Shown here: positions 37,906 to 46,738 of the stretch, piece after piece
Numbering within the stretch: the stretch's first letter is position 1
Layout: every line of letters begins with the position of its first letter
From: Mycobacterium bohemicum DSM 44277
Lineage (GTDB): Bacteria > Actinomycetota > Actinomycetes > Mycobacteriales > Mycobacteriaceae
NCBI RefSeq assembly: GCF_001053185.1
Contig: NZ_CSTD01000001.1
Coordinates: 1,296,333 to 1,360,332, forward strand
Reading direction: 5' to 3'
Length of the DNA: 64,000 nt
Notes under the pieces: generated by a model
The model's input: only the letters and a program-made list of their open reading frames with translations
What the model was told of the DNA's origin: nothing
The model's database searches: none
Position numbers and translations under genes: made by a program

Positions 37906-39196
37906 CCAGCGCCGCCTCGGCGAGGGCATCGGCCAGCGGATCCACCTCGTCGGCGCGCAGGTCGGCGATCGTGACGCGGATGCCCGGTGGGGTGCCGATG
38001 CGGAACCTGGCCCCCGGCGCCGCGGCCCATCCGGCGGCGAGCAGCCGGGTGATCACGACGGTCTCGTCCGGCACCGGGAGCCACACGTTGAGGCCGGATC
38101 GGCCGTGCGCCCGCACCCCGCGTTCGGCCAGTGCGGCGCACAACCGCACGCGGTTGTCGGTGTATCGGCCCTCCGCCCGGCGCACGAGCCCCGTGGCCGC
38201 CTCGTCGGACCACAGGCGGACCGCCAGGTCCTGCAGGAGGTGGCTCACCCAGCCCGGCCCCAGCCGCAGCCGCCCGTGCACCCTGTCGACGGTGTGACGG
38301 TCGCCGGCCATCGTCGCGACCCGCACGTCGGGCCCGTACGCCTTCGACGCGGAACGCACGAACACCCACCGCTCGGTCGAGCCGGCCAGCGTGTGCAGCG
38401 GCGCGCCGGCGATGCCCGCGCAGTGGTCGTCCTCGACCAGCAGCACGTCGTGGCCGGTGATGAGGCCGCGCAGCTCGTCGGCGCGCACAGCGGACAATGC
38501 TGCGCCCGTTGGGTTTTGGGCCCGGTTGGTGAGTACCAGCGCGGCCACGCCGCGGCCCAGCGCCCGCCGCACGTCGCCCGGCAGCGGCCCGTCGTCGTCG
38601 ACTCGCACCGGTTCGGCCGAAAGCCCAAGGGCGGCAAGCAGATCCAAGAGGTTCGCCCAACCAGGATCCTCCACGGCCACCCGGTCGCCCGGACGCAGGT
38701 GCGCGCTGAGCGCCCTCTCGATGCCGTCCAGCGCCCCGCTCGTCACCGCCAAGTGCTCCGCGGGCACGCCGTCCGCGGCCAGCGCGGCGCGGGCGTGATC
38801 CACCAGGCGCGCCGACATCGCCGGCTCGCCGTAGAGCACGGGGGCGGCCCGCGGGATGTCGACGGACCCGATGGGCAGCAGCGCGGGGTCGGGGTTGCCG
38901 GTCGACAGGTCACGCACGCCGGCCGGGACGTCGAGCCCGCGCAGGGAACGGGGGGTGGTCGCCGGGCGGTGGCGCACCCTGGTGCCGCGCCGACCGGCGG
39001 TCTCGACGACCCCCCGCTCTCGCAGCAGGCGGTAGGCCGCCGCGGCGGTGTTGGGGTTCACCCCGAGCCGGGCGGCCAGCTCCCGGACCGGCGGCAACTC
39101 CTCGCCGGGCGCCAGGGATCCCGCCGAGACGGCCCGCTCGACGTCGGCGGCGATCGATTTCGCGCCGTCGCCGGTGATGCGATATTGTACTGGCAC
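37883..39196 (-). CDS. MocR/PdxR-type GntR regulator with aminotransferase domain
   Basis: 437-aa fusion of an N-terminal winged helix of the GntR family (residues about 1-70, with ELAARLGVNPNTAAAAYRLL) and a type I PLP aminotransferase-like domain (about 95-430, with the Schiff-base lysine in RSASKAYGPD). MocR proteins sense PLP or amino-compounds and usually control a divergent neighbour, here a PNPOx-like flavoprotein 42 bp away. The GTG start at 39196 sits just after AT-rich sequence resembling a -10 element (TAATTT), so the mRNA may be leaderless. Probable operators are listed separately. Confidence 0.92.
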   Translation of the reverse strand: MPVQYRITGDGAKSIAADVERAVSAGSLAPGEELPPVRELAARLGVNPNTAAAAYRLLRERGVVETAGRRGTRVRHRPATTPRSLRGLDVPAGVRDLSTGNPDPALLPIGSVDIPRAAPVLYGEPAMSARLVDHARAALAADGVPAEHLAVTSGALDGIERALSAHLRPGDRVAVEDPGWANLLDLLAALGLSAEPVRVDDDGPLPGDVRRALGRGVAALVLTNRAQNPTGAALSAVRADELRGLITGHDVLLVEDDHCAGIAGAPLHTLAGSTERWVFVRSASKAYGPDVRVATMAGDRHTVDRVHGRLRLGPGWVSHLLQDLAVRLWSDEAATGLVRRAEGRYTDNRVRLCAALAERGVRAHGRSGLNVWLPVPDETVVITRLLAAGWAAAPGARFRIGTPPGIRVTIADLRADEVDPLADALAEAALATGRRSV

Positions 39197-39213
39197 GAGC
39201 TAAATTATGTACT
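39186..39213. promoter_or_regulatory. Direct-repeat operator in the mocR / PNPOx divergent promoter
   Basis: Two direct copies of TGTACT (39186-39191, within TGTACTGG, and 39208-39213, within TGTACTAGG) start exactly 22 bp apart, two helical turns. MocR/PdxR regulators typically bind direct repeats on one DNA face. The left copy overlaps the first codons of the regulator gene, suiting autorepression. Confidence 0.5.
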
Positions 39214-39238
39214 AGGACAATTGTAAGGGCAAGCCCGA

Positions 39239-39886
39239 GTGGACACCGCATACCAACCCACGCCCCGCACCACCCCGACGCGCTACCGCGAGCGCGCCCG
39301 CTACGACCGCGACACCGTCCACGAGATTCTGGACCAGGCGCTGGTCTGTCACCTGGGGTACGTCAGCGGCGGCCGGCCGGTGGTCCTGCCGACGACACAC
39401 GCGCGCCTCGCCGAGACCCTGTACCTGCACGGCTCGACCGGCAGCGGTCCGATGCTGGCCGCCAGGGCCGCGCCGGCGGGCCTGCCCGTGTGCGTGACGG
39501 TCACGCTGCTCGACGGGCTGGTGCTCGCGCGCGCGGCGATGCACCATTCGGTGAACTTCCGCTCGGTGGTCGTGCTGGGCGCGGCGCGCCCGGTCGACGA
39601 GGAGGCCGAGAAGCGGCGTGCGCTCGGCTGCCTGCTCGACCACATCGCGCCGGGGCGCGCCGCGGACTGCCGGGCGCCGAACGCGCGGGAACTCGCCGCG
39701 ACCGGGGTGCTGGCGCTCGACCTGCGCGAGGTCTCGGCCAAGGTCCGCGCGGGCGGCCCGGTGGACGATCCGGAGGATTGCGCGCTGCCGCACTGGGCGG
39801 GCGTCGTGCCGCTGCGCCTGACGCCCGGCGCGCCGGTGCCCTCGGCCGATCTCGATCCGGGGGTCCCTCTGCCGGCCTACCTCTGA
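39239..39886 (+). CDS. PNPOx-like FMN-binding flavoprotein (NimA-like)
   Basis: 215-aa split-barrel flavoprotein of the pyridoxamine-phosphate-oxidase-like family. It has VCHLGYVSGGRPVVLPT near the N-terminus, LYLHGSTGSGPML and FRSVVVLGAARPVDE, as in NimA-type and F420/FMN proteins. The start is GTG 39239. It is divergent from the MocR regulator and most likely its target, which would tie it to vitamin B6 or amino-compound metabolism. The exact reaction is not predictable. Confidence 0.85.
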   Translation: MDTAYQPTPRTTPTRYRERARYDRDTVHEILDQALVCHLGYVSGGRPVVLPTTHARLAETLYLHGSTGSGPMLAARAAPAGLPVCVTVTLLDGLVLARAAMHHSVNFRSVVVLGAARPVDEEAEKRRALGCLLDHIAPGRAADCRAPNARELAATGVLALDLREVSAKVRAGGPVDDPEDCALPHWAGVVPLRLTPGAPVPSADLDPGVPLPAYL

Positions 39887-39890
39887 CCGC

Positions 39891-39945
39891 GAGCGTCGGG
39901 TTGTTGCGGCGATTTCGGCGATTTCCGCGCACCAACCCGACGTTC
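39891..39945. terminator. Convergent terminator hairpin between PNPOx-like gene and ilvA
   Basis: Inverted repeat CGTCGGGTTG (39894-39903) / CAACCCGACG (39933-39942), perfect over 10 bp and extendable by three more pairs including one wobble. It begins just past the PNPOx stop, ends 12 nt before the ilvA stop, and can serve both strands. Confidence 0.6.
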
Positions 39946-39956
39946 GCCGAGGGCGC

Positions 39957-41246
39957 CTACAGCAGGTAGCGGTAGGCCGCGGACCCCGGCTCGAGGGCCT
40001 CGATGTGCAGGTCGGTGGCCCGCATGCGGGTCAGCAGGCCGTCGAGGTCGGCCGACGACCCGAGCTGGATGCCCACCAGCGCCTCACCGGTCTCCCGGTT
40101 GTTGCGCTTGACGTACTCGAACAGGGTGATGTCGTCGTTGGGGCCCAGCACGCCGTCCAGGAACCGGCGCAGCGCTCCCGGCTCCTGCGGGAAATCGACC
40201 AGGAAGTAGTGCTTGAGCCCGAGGTGGACCAGCGAGCGCTCCAGCACCTCGCCGTAGCGCGACACGTCGTTGTTGCCGCCCGAGATCAGGCACACCACCG
40301 TCGACCCCGGTTCGACGGGGCTCTCCGAGGCCTCCAGCAGACCCGCCACCGAAAGGGCGCCCGCCGGTTCGGCGATGATGCCCTCGTTCTGATACAGGTC
40401 CAGCATCGCCGTGCAGACGGCGCCCTCGTCGACCATCGTGATCGACACCATGTCACCGGCGGCCGCCAGCGCGGCATACGTCAACGTGCCCGCCCGTCGC
40501 ACCGCGGCCCCGTCGACGAACTGGTCCACGTGGTCGAGATCCACCGGCTCGCCGGCGGCCAGCGCGGCCATCATCGCTGCGGCGCCGGCCGGCTCGATGC
40601 CCAGCACCGCCGTGCTAGTCGTCCGCTCGGCGAGATAGGTGGAGATGCCGGCGATGCAGCCCCCGCCGCCCACCGGGACCACCACCAGGTCGGGTTCGGT
40701 GTCCAGCTGCGCCAGCAATTCCACCGCGATGGTGCCCTGCCCGGCGATGGTCCGCGGGTCGTCGTACGGCGGCACCAGCGTCGCCCCGGTCCGCGCGACG
40801 TCGGCCAGTGCGGCCTCGGCGGCCAGGTCGTAGGTTGACCCGCCCACGATCAGCTCGATGAACTCCCCCCCGTGGTAGCGGATCCGGTCCCGCTTCTGCT
40901 TGGGCGTCTTGGCCGGCACGTAGACGCGGCCGTGCACGCCGAGCGTCCGGCACGCGTAGGCGAACCCCTGGGCGTGGTTACCCGCCGACGAGCACACCAC
41001 GCCGGCGGCCCGCTCCTCGTCGGAGAGCTGTACCAGCAGGTTGTAGGCGCCGCGCAGCTTGTAGGAGCGCACGATCTGCAGGTCCTCGCGCTTGAGGTAG
41101 ACCTGCGCGCCGGTGATCGCGGACAACCGATCGCTGAACTGCAGCGGGGTCGGAGCGACCACCGGCGCGATCCGCACGGCGGCGCGCTCGATGTCCGCGG
41201 CGCACAGCGGTGCCGCGCTCGGGCGCTGGCTCAGTTCGGCGGACAC
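39957..41246 (-). CDS. ilvA: Threonine dehydratase (threonine ammonia-lyase)
   Basis: 429-aa PLP enzyme converting threonine to 2-oxobutanoate, the first step of isoleucine synthesis. The PLP lysine is in RSYKLRGAYN near residue 63, the substrate loop in SSAGNHAQG, and the phosphate-binding glycine loop in PVGGGGCIAG. The C-terminal about 90 residues (YFLVDFPQEPGALRRFL) form the ACT-like regulatory domain for isoleucine and valine feedback. Identical in length to the M. tuberculosis enzyme. An isoleucine-linked T-box also lies in this window at ileS. Confidence 0.95.
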   Translation of the reverse strand: MSAELSQRPSAAPLCAADIERAAVRIAPVVAPTPLQFSDRLSAITGAQVYLKREDLQIVRSYKLRGAYNLLVQLSDEERAAGVVCSSAGNHAQGFAYACRTLGVHGRVYVPAKTPKQKRDRIRYHGGEFIELIVGGSTYDLAAEAALADVARTGATLVPPYDDPRTIAGQGTIAVELLAQLDTEPDLVVVPVGGGGCIAGISTYLAERTTSTAVLGIEPAGAAAMMAALAAGEPVDLDHVDQFVDGAAVRRAGTLTYAALAAAGDMVSITMVDEGAVCTAMLDLYQNEGIIAEPAGALSVAGLLEASESPVEPGSTVVCLISGGNNDVSRYGEVLERSLVHLGLKHYFLVDFPQEPGALRRFLDGVLGPNDDITLFEYVKRNNRETGEALVGIQLGSSADLDGLLTRMRATDLHIEALEPGSAAYRYLL

Positions 41247-41280
41247 CGATCAATGGTGCCATGCCGACCCTGCTGGGGAT

Positions 41281-41718
41281 TTAGCTCACCGGGGTCAACA
41301 CGAACACCGGGATCTGGCGGTCGGTCTTGGTCTGATACTCGGCGTAGTCCGGCCACGCCTCGACAGCGCGCTCCCACCAGGCGGCCTTCTCCTCGCCGAA
41401 CACCTCGCGGGCGTCGTAGTCGCGGGTGACGCCGCCGTCCTGCAGCTCCACGCGAGGGTTCTTCTTGATGTTGTAGTACCAGACCGGGTTCTTGGGCGCC
41501 CCGCCGAGCGAGGCGACGACGGCGTACTCCCCGTCGTGCTCGACGCGCATCAACGGCGTCTTGCGCAGCTTGCCGGTCTTGGCGCCGACCGTGGTCAGCA
41601 GGATGATGGGCTTGCCCTTCATGTCGGCGGCGTCGGTGCCACCGGACTCGGCGTATTTCTCGGCTTGTTCTCGGGACCAGTCCCACGGGCTCGGCGCGTA
41701 TTCACCTGTAAGTGGCAT
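41281..41718 (-). CDS. Ddn-family deazaflavin-dependent nitroreductase-like protein (Rv1558-like)
   Basis: 145-aa F420-binding split-barrel protein (Ddn/FDOR-A family). It has [20 protein letters not shown] near residues 35-54, [17 protein letters not shown], and [18 protein letters not shown] followed by [13 protein letters not shown] at the C-terminus, matching Rv1558 downstream of ilvA in M. tuberculosis. Ddn homologues reduce quinones and some activate nitroimidazoles. The start [12 protein letters not shown] at 41718 was chosen; an in-frame start 9 nt upstream is also possible. It sits 34 bp upstream of ilvA's stop-distal end, in the same direction. Confidence 0.88.
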   Translation of the reverse strand: MPLTGEYAPSPWDWSREQAEKYAESGGTDAADMKGKPIILLTTVGAKTGKLRKTPLMRVEHDGEYAVVASLGGAPKNPVWYYNIKKNPRVELQDGGVTRDYDAREVFGEEKAAWWERAVEAWPDYAEYQTKTDRQIPVFVLTPVS

Positions 41719-41808
41719 ACCGACCACTTTAGGCGCGGTGCGCTGCGAGCCATCTGACGGGTTTGAGCCCCCAAAACGGCTCCGCCGCGTCTCGCCGGTG
41801 CCGGCGCA

Positions 41809-42981
41809 TCAGCGCAGCGCGATACCCAACGTTTCGGCGAAGACCTTGATCATGTGCTGGACACCGATTTCGTTGCGGCCGATGATCATGTGGTCGTGTT
41901 GCCCGTGACGGACGGCCTCGCCGCATTGCGGGAGCATGGCGAAATCCTCGTCGCGGACCGCCGCATGCACCGCCGCGAAAATGGCGTCGTAGCCCGAACG
42001 TGTCGCGTCATCGGTCGCGGGATAACGGGCCATCCACGAGTGGCGCACCGTGCATCTCGTGGGCGCGCCGGCCGGCAGGATGTCGATGATCTCCACTCCC
42101 ACAATGCTGTTGGCCAGAATGAGATTCGGGTAGATCCAGTAGATGATGCCCATGTTGTCCCGAACATCCCAGGAGCCGGCCGGGTCATCGGCGAGCTTGG
42201 CGATCCAATGGAAGGGGAACCCCAGGCGGTGGTGCTTTCCGTACTCGTCGTAGATCGCCGTGTTGGCCAGCGCGTTCAAACCGATGAGGCTCTCGCCGTG
42301 CACGAACGGGAAATGGTAGCCCTCGGCGAAGGCCTCCAGGGCCCCCTTCCACGACACCTCCGATTCGAACTCACGCACGTCGTGGTAACCGAAAGTGCTG
42401 TAGTCGATTTCGGCGAGCTGTGGCGCCAGGGCCCCGAGATGACGATCGACGTCGATGGCCCCGTCGGCGTCCAGAACCGCCCAGATGAATCCGTAGCGCT
42501 CCTCGTGCGGAAGCTCGACCAGGCCGTACCGGGTGACATCCATCCCCGCGAAGCCGGATTTTCCTGGGACCGTAAGCAATTCGCCGGTGTTCTTGTAGGT
42601 CCAGGCGTGATAGGGACAGGTGAATCGACGGGAGTTACCCGTGCCGCACGCCGGCATGGCGCCCCGGTGACGGCAGTAGTTCAAGAACACGTGGCTCTTA
42701 CCGGCGCTATCCCTGGTTATCAGCAGCGAATCGCCCAGCACCGACCGCACGACGTAGTCGTTGGGCCGACCGAGCTGGGCGCTCGGCAGGATCGCCAGCG
42801 GCGTGCGCCGAAGGATGAGGGCCTCCTCCATCTCGGCGAGTTTCGGGTCGCTGTAGTACTCCAGCGGCACCCGCAGCACGTCGTCGGCCATGTCGGTCGT
42901 CTTGTCCAGGGCCAACCGCAAGGCTCGCCGCGTCAGGTCGTGATTCAACAGCAGCGTCTGAGAACCCTGAGTGGACGTCAT
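41809..42981 (-). CDS. Rieske non-heme iron oxygenase, large subunit
   Basis: 390-aa aromatic-ring-hydroxylating-type dioxygenase alpha subunit. The Rieske [2Fe-2S] ligands are C103-x-H105 and C122-x2-H125 (NYCRHRGAMPACG, FTCPYHAW). The mononuclear iron site is near GYHFPFVH, around residues 220-230. No ferredoxin, reductase or beta subunit is adjacent, so electrons must come from elsewhere; some three-component sterol and aromatic oxygenases are arranged this way. There is no counterpart at this position in M. tuberculosis, so it is an accessory gene. Substrate unknown. Confidence 0.9.
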   Translation of the reverse strand: MTSTQGSQTLLLNHDLTRRALRLALDKTTDMADDVLRVPLEYYSDPKLAEMEEALILRRTPLAILPSAQLGRPNDYVVRSVLGDSLLITRDSAGKSHVFLNYCRHRGAMPACGTGNSRRFTCPYHAWTYKNTGELLTVPGKSGFAGMDVTRYGLVELPHEERYGFIWAVLDADGAIDVDRHLGALAPQLAEIDYSTFGYHDVREFESEVSWKGALEAFAEGYHFPFVHGESLIGLNALANTAIYDEYGKHHRLGFPFHWIAKLADDPAGSWDVRDNMGIIYWIYPNLILANSIVGVEIIDILPAGAPTRCTVRHSWMARYPATDDATRSGYDAIFAAVHAAVRDEDFAMLPQCGEAVRHGQHDHMIIGRNEIGVQHMIKVFAETLGIALR

Positions 42982-43322
42982 GACTTACCTCTCGCGTCAG
43001 GCCGCCGGCGCCGCGAGCGCCCGGCGGCTAGTCGACAGCCGAGACCATACACATCAAATCTAGCTGGATGGCCGTTGGGGCCGCAATGGCTACCCGCCCA
43101 GCGCAACGGTCGCCGAGCGCGTCGAGTGCGGGGATGGCCGGACACTCGACGACCAGTGCACGGCTGGGGGCACACTCGGCGGGAGGTCGTTTGGCCCGTG
43201 TTCGCCGCCATTCATCAGCCGGCCCGGTGCTGCGGCACGTCGACATCGCGAGTGACGCTACACATAGTGTCGAGTGTATGGTGGCCGCCCGGCCGACGCC
43301 GTGTGCTGAGTAGGCCGTGGGC
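42982..43322. other. Intergenic region (341 bp) upstream of the Rieske oxygenase
   Basis: No supported gene; short frames here lack convincing codon use. It holds a small perfect inverted repeat ACAC-ATA-GTGT (43260-43270) and should contain the Rieske gene promoter. It may be a scar of genes present in M. tuberculosis between Rv1551 and Rv1558 (frdABCD, a TetR gene, mmpL6). Confidence 0.35.
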
Positions 43323-43700
43323 TCAAGACCCCTGTTGGGCGGCCTCCAGTGCGGCGCCCATCTTCGCGGCGAACGCCTGGACCGCTTTGAGCGGACGCAG
43401 CATCACCGTGAACTCGTCGATGAGACCTTCGGCGTTGGTGTGCAGGAAATCGCAGCCCTCGAGCTGCAGCCCGTCGACGGTCGCGGCGAACATCAGGGCG
43501 TGATCGGAGCCTCCGCCGATCTCGCGGGTGTAGCGAAAGTTCTCGAATACGGTTGCCACGGTGGTCAAGATGACGGCCAGCGCGTCCTTGCCGACGTAGG
43601 GCTTGTATACGACGGGGCTGCGGAACACGACGTCGTCGGACAGCAATGAGATCGCCGCGTCGAGGTCGCCCGCTTCGATGGCTTGACGGAACTGGCGCAT
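43323..43700 (-). CDS. SnoaL/NTF2-like protein
   Basis: 125-aa protein of the nuclear transport factor 2-like fold. It starts MRQFRQAIEAGDLDAAISLL, followed by DDVVFRSPVVYKPYVGKDAL and a long beta-sheet segment ending in LIDEFTVMLRPLKAV. Such proteins are small isomerases, hydrolases or ligand-binding domains; no catalytic residues can be assigned. It is the next gene after plsB1 in the same direction (25-bp gap), so it may be co-transcribed. Confidence 0.75.
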   Translation of the reverse strand: MRQFRQAIEAGDLDAAISLLSDDVVFRSPVVYKPYVGKDALAVILTTVATVFENFRYTREIGGGSDHALMFAATVDGLQLEGCDFLHTNAEGLIDEFTVMLRPLKAVQAFAAKMGAALEAAQQGS

Positions 43701-43725
43701 GGTCGTATCCCCTTCGTCGATCTCG

Positions 43726-45627
43726 CTAGCGCGCGCGGGCCATCTCGGCGATGGAGTTGACCCGCCGGACGGCCGTGGCGATCTGGTCGGCGAACTCGCG
43801 GCGCCTCGCGGCGATGTCCGATCGGTCGATCCCGTCCATCAATTCGCGGTGACGGGCCAGCCGCAACGCCGTCTTGAACAGCTCCATCGATCGGGATTCC
43901 GCGCTGGCGATCCTGCGCTGCAGCTCCCATTGCTTGCCCACCTGCAGGCATTCGGCGAGAAAAGCGTCCTCATCGAAGGATTCGTCGTCGGAGGCGGCCA
44001 GCCGGTCGGCGACGATGTGATAGGCGTCCAGGAAGGGCCGCAGCACCAGGTGCGCGAGCAGCAGGTCCGCCCCTTCCAGCAGCCGTCGGACCTCGGCCGC
44101 GCTCGCCGCCTTGGTGGTGTCCACGGGGTCTTCCGCCGGGCCGATCAGGCGCACCTCGTCGGCGAGCTCCTTCTCGAACTGCGCCCGCGCGGAGAACAGG
44201 AACTCGAATTTCAGCAGTTCCCGGAGGCTGAGCGCCTCGTCGCGCACCATCGTCGGCAAAACCGCACCGTCCGAGGAGGTTTCGGCGTTTTCCGCCGCGG
44301 CCAGCAACGCCGTTTCCGCGATCGCGCGATCGACCAGGATGTGAATCGCGGTGTTGCGGTAGAACGCGGCCACCAGGTGCTGGTCCTGGCACATGCCCCA
44401 CACCGCCTCGGTGCCCGCGTCGTAGACGGTCACCACACCCGACGCGACGAGTTGATGCAACGTCCAGCGGATCGTCGAGCGATTGGTCAGGTCGGCCGCG
44501 CCGGCGACCGCCCAGTTCCGCGCCGCGATGTAGCTCGCCAGCGGCCGAACGGTGGCCAGCACCTCGCTGATCGAGAGCGACCGGTCCGCGCCCAGCAACG
44601 CGAGGCTGACCACCGCGGTGGGCGTGACGGGGGTGGCCCGATTGATGCGGTGCTCGACGTCGAGCGCGATGCGCTCGATCTCGGTCCCGGCGCCCGCTTC
44701 CTCGGCCCGCAGCTCCTCCAGCCGCTTCCGCAGCGGCAGCGGTTCGCCGAAGTCCAGGTAGGCGCGGCCGAGCCGCTGGCCCTGCTGGCGCGCGAGCCGG
44801 ACGAGGAAGCGCAGGTCCTCCGGCCGCTTGACGGCGCCGTACGCCTCGGTCGTCATCGCCTCGACCTCGTGCAGCTGGTCGTACACGATCGAGGTCGGCA
44901 CCAAATAGACTTCGGGACCGTCGATTTCGTCGACGGCGTCGCTGATGTAGCGCAAGATGCCGAACACCGGCGGCCGCAGCTTGCCGGTCCGGGTGCGGCC
45001 GCCCTCGATCGACCACGTCAAGTTGGCGTGGCTCTGCACCAGTTGCGCGGCGTAGGCGCGCAACACGAACCGGTACACCGGGATGTCCTTCGTCTGGCGC
45101 CGGATGAAGATCGTTCCGGTGCGCTTGGCCCACGCCCCGAACGGGAAGAAGTTCAGGTTGGCACCGCCGAACGTCAGCGCCGGCGAGAGGCGATTGGCCA
45201 CCACGACCTCGGGCAGCAGCATCCCGTCCAGGTAGGAACGATGCGAGAACGCGAACGCCAGCGTGGCTCTGCGATCCAGCCTGCGCAGCTGAGCGATCTG
45301 GTCCTCGTCGACCAGCACGTCGTAGGCGCGCATCAACCACCGGCTGAAGCCGCGCCAGGCGTCCACCGCCGTCTCGTCCAGGGAGGCCGCCATCTCCCGC
45401 AGGTAACCCGCGGCCTCGGCGCGGACGCTGTCCGGGTCGCGGCCCAGCTCGGCCGCCAGCTTGCAGAGTCGTTCGTCGTACCACTGCGCCGTCAGCAGCT
45501 GGCCCACCTCGGGCGGGTCGGTCGATAGCGGGGCTGCGGATTCGCCGAGGAGTCCCGTGCGCTGCAACACCTTTCGCACGCCGACGCGGCCGACCTCGCG
45601 CGCGGTGCCCATCGCTCCCCCGCTCAT
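43726..45627 (-). CDS. plsB1: Glycerol-3-phosphate acyltransferase (PlsB1, Rv1551-like)
   Basis: 633-aa membrane-associated acyltransferase that acylates glycerol-3-phosphate at the start of phospholipid and triacylglycerol synthesis. The HX4D catalytic motif is in AFSHRSYLDGMLLPE and the glycerol-phosphate motif in TWSIEGGRTRTGKL, followed by VYLVPTSIVYDQL. Start chosen at ATG 45627 (MSGGAMGTAREVGR); the open frame continues 94 codons upstream but is low complexity. Close to the M. tuberculosis length (621 aa). It keeps its order relative to ilvA and dnaE1 although the genes between have been exchanged. Confidence 0.92.
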   Translation of the reverse strand: MSGGAMGTAREVGRVGVRKVLQRTGLLGESAAPLSTDPPEVGQLLTAQWYDERLCKLAAELGRDPDSVRAEAAGYLREMAASLDETAVDAWRGFSRWLMRAYDVLVDEDQIAQLRRLDRRATLAFAFSHRSYLDGMLLPEVVVANRLSPALTFGGANLNFFPFGAWAKRTGTIFIRRQTKDIPVYRFVLRAYAAQLVQSHANLTWSIEGGRTRTGKLRPPVFGILRYISDAVDEIDGPEVYLVPTSIVYDQLHEVEAMTTEAYGAVKRPEDLRFLVRLARQQGQRLGRAYLDFGEPLPLRKRLEELRAEEAGAGTEIERIALDVEHRINRATPVTPTAVVSLALLGADRSLSISEVLATVRPLASYIAARNWAVAGAADLTNRSTIRWTLHQLVASGVVTVYDAGTEAVWGMCQDQHLVAAFYRNTAIHILVDRAIAETALLAAAENAETSSDGAVLPTMVRDEALSLRELLKFEFLFSARAQFEKELADEVRLIGPAEDPVDTTKAASAAEVRRLLEGADLLLAHLVLRPFLDAYHIVADRLAASDDESFDEDAFLAECLQVGKQWELQRRIASAESRSMELFKTALRLARHRELMDGIDRSDIAARRREFADQIATAVRRVNSIAEMARAR

Positions 45628-45907
45628 GCCGGCCGCACCGCCGCGGGCGCCTCGGGAATGCCGTGTCGGGCCGCCTCGCCGGGGGTGGTCGGACGGTCGG
45701 TTGTGGTCATGTCCGTGAGCGTACGTCCGCGCCCGGGAGCAGGGAATACCCTCCGGCTTCCCCGGGGGCCGGGGCGCCCACGCGGACCCCGCACCGGCGC
45801 CGACCCCTCCCGGCGGCGCCGATCGCACCGCACGGCTGGTGACCTTGCCCCGACCGGTGTTACGGTGTTGCCAGACAAGCTCTCTCGCTCCTACGTTGGG
45901 TGAACGC

Positions 45908-46738
45908 ATGGCGAATTCCGTGATGGGCGACCTCGCGAGCCAGCTCCGCGTCGCGTTTCATCAGCTTCAGGACTGGGCCTATCCCGACGAACTCGACCAC
46001 AACCGCTTCCGCGCCTTCATGAAGACGCCGCACGACGTCGGCGGTGAGCCCGACGCACCGTCGGTGTTCGAGGAGAAGGAGGAAGAGCAGTGGGAACTCA
46101 ACACGTTCGTCACCTGTGAGGTCCTGGGCTGGCGGGGCATCTGGACGTCCGAGGAGCGCCGACGGCTCGGCAACGTCGACGTCGGCAGGATGCAATACCT
46201 CGGCCTGCCGTACTACGGCCGGTGGGTCCTGGCTGTGGCGCGGCTCCTCGTCGACAAGCGCCACATCACCCTCGGTGAGCTGATCGATCGGGCCGACGAG
46301 GTGCGGCGGCGCTCCAGCGGCGGCGCCATCCCACTGGAGCCCCGGCCCCGCACGACCGGGGACCCCGAGGCCGTTGCCCGCAACCGCCACCACCTCGAGG
46401 CGATCGGCAAGGGGGATCCGCAGTGTTTCGCCGGCACGGCCGGCGACCCGCGCTTCGCGGTCGGCGACGCCGTCGTGGTGCGGGACCTTCCGACGCTCTT
46501 CTACACCCGCACCCAGGAGTACCTGCGCGGCAAGCCGGGCATCGTCGCCAAGGTGTCCTACGAGAGCCCGGCCCCCGAGGACGAGGCGTTCGACCGGGAG
46601 GACCAGACCCCGGAATGGTTCTACATCGTCCGCTTCAAGATGACCGACCTGTGGCACCCGTACCAGGGCGGAGCGAACGACACGCTGCAGGCGGAGATAC
46701 CCCAACGCTGGCTGGAACCGAACAGGACCGACACATGA
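45908..46738 (+). CDS. nthB: Nitrile hydratase beta subunit
   Basis: 276-aa protein with both parts of NHase beta. The N-terminal helical part has ELNTFVTCEVLGWRGIW and YGRWVLAVARLLVDKRHITL. The C-terminal SH3-like barrel has FAVGDAVVVRDLPT, GKPGIVAKVSY and YIVRFKMTDLWHPYQG. It pairs with the alpha subunit to hydrate nitriles to amides. The N-terminal region is longer than in classical beta subunits (220-235 aa), with a Glu-rich segment EEKEEEQWE. First gene of a three-gene cluster; its stop overlaps the alpha start as ATGA. The start at ATG 45908 is likely; ATG 45923 is an alternative. Confidence 0.82.
   Translation: MANSVMGDLASQLRVAFHQLQDWAYPDELDHNRFRAFMKTPHDVGGEPDAPSVFEEKEEEQWELNTFVTCEVLGWRGIWTSEERRRLGNVDVGRMQYLGLPYYGRWVLAVARLLVDKRHITLGELIDRADEVRRRSSGGAIPLEPRPRTTGDPEAVARNRHHLEAIGKGDPQCFAGTAGDPRFAVGDAVVVRDLPTLFYTRTQEYLRGKPGIVAKVSYESPAPEDEAFDREDQTPEWFYIVRFKMTDLWHPYQGGANDTLQAEIPQRWLEPNRTDT

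Noticed and set aside
43028..43246. 72-codon ORF on the minus strand upstream of the Rieske oxygenase
   Set aside because: No ribosome-binding site, domain or plausible codon pattern; overlaps other equally open frames.
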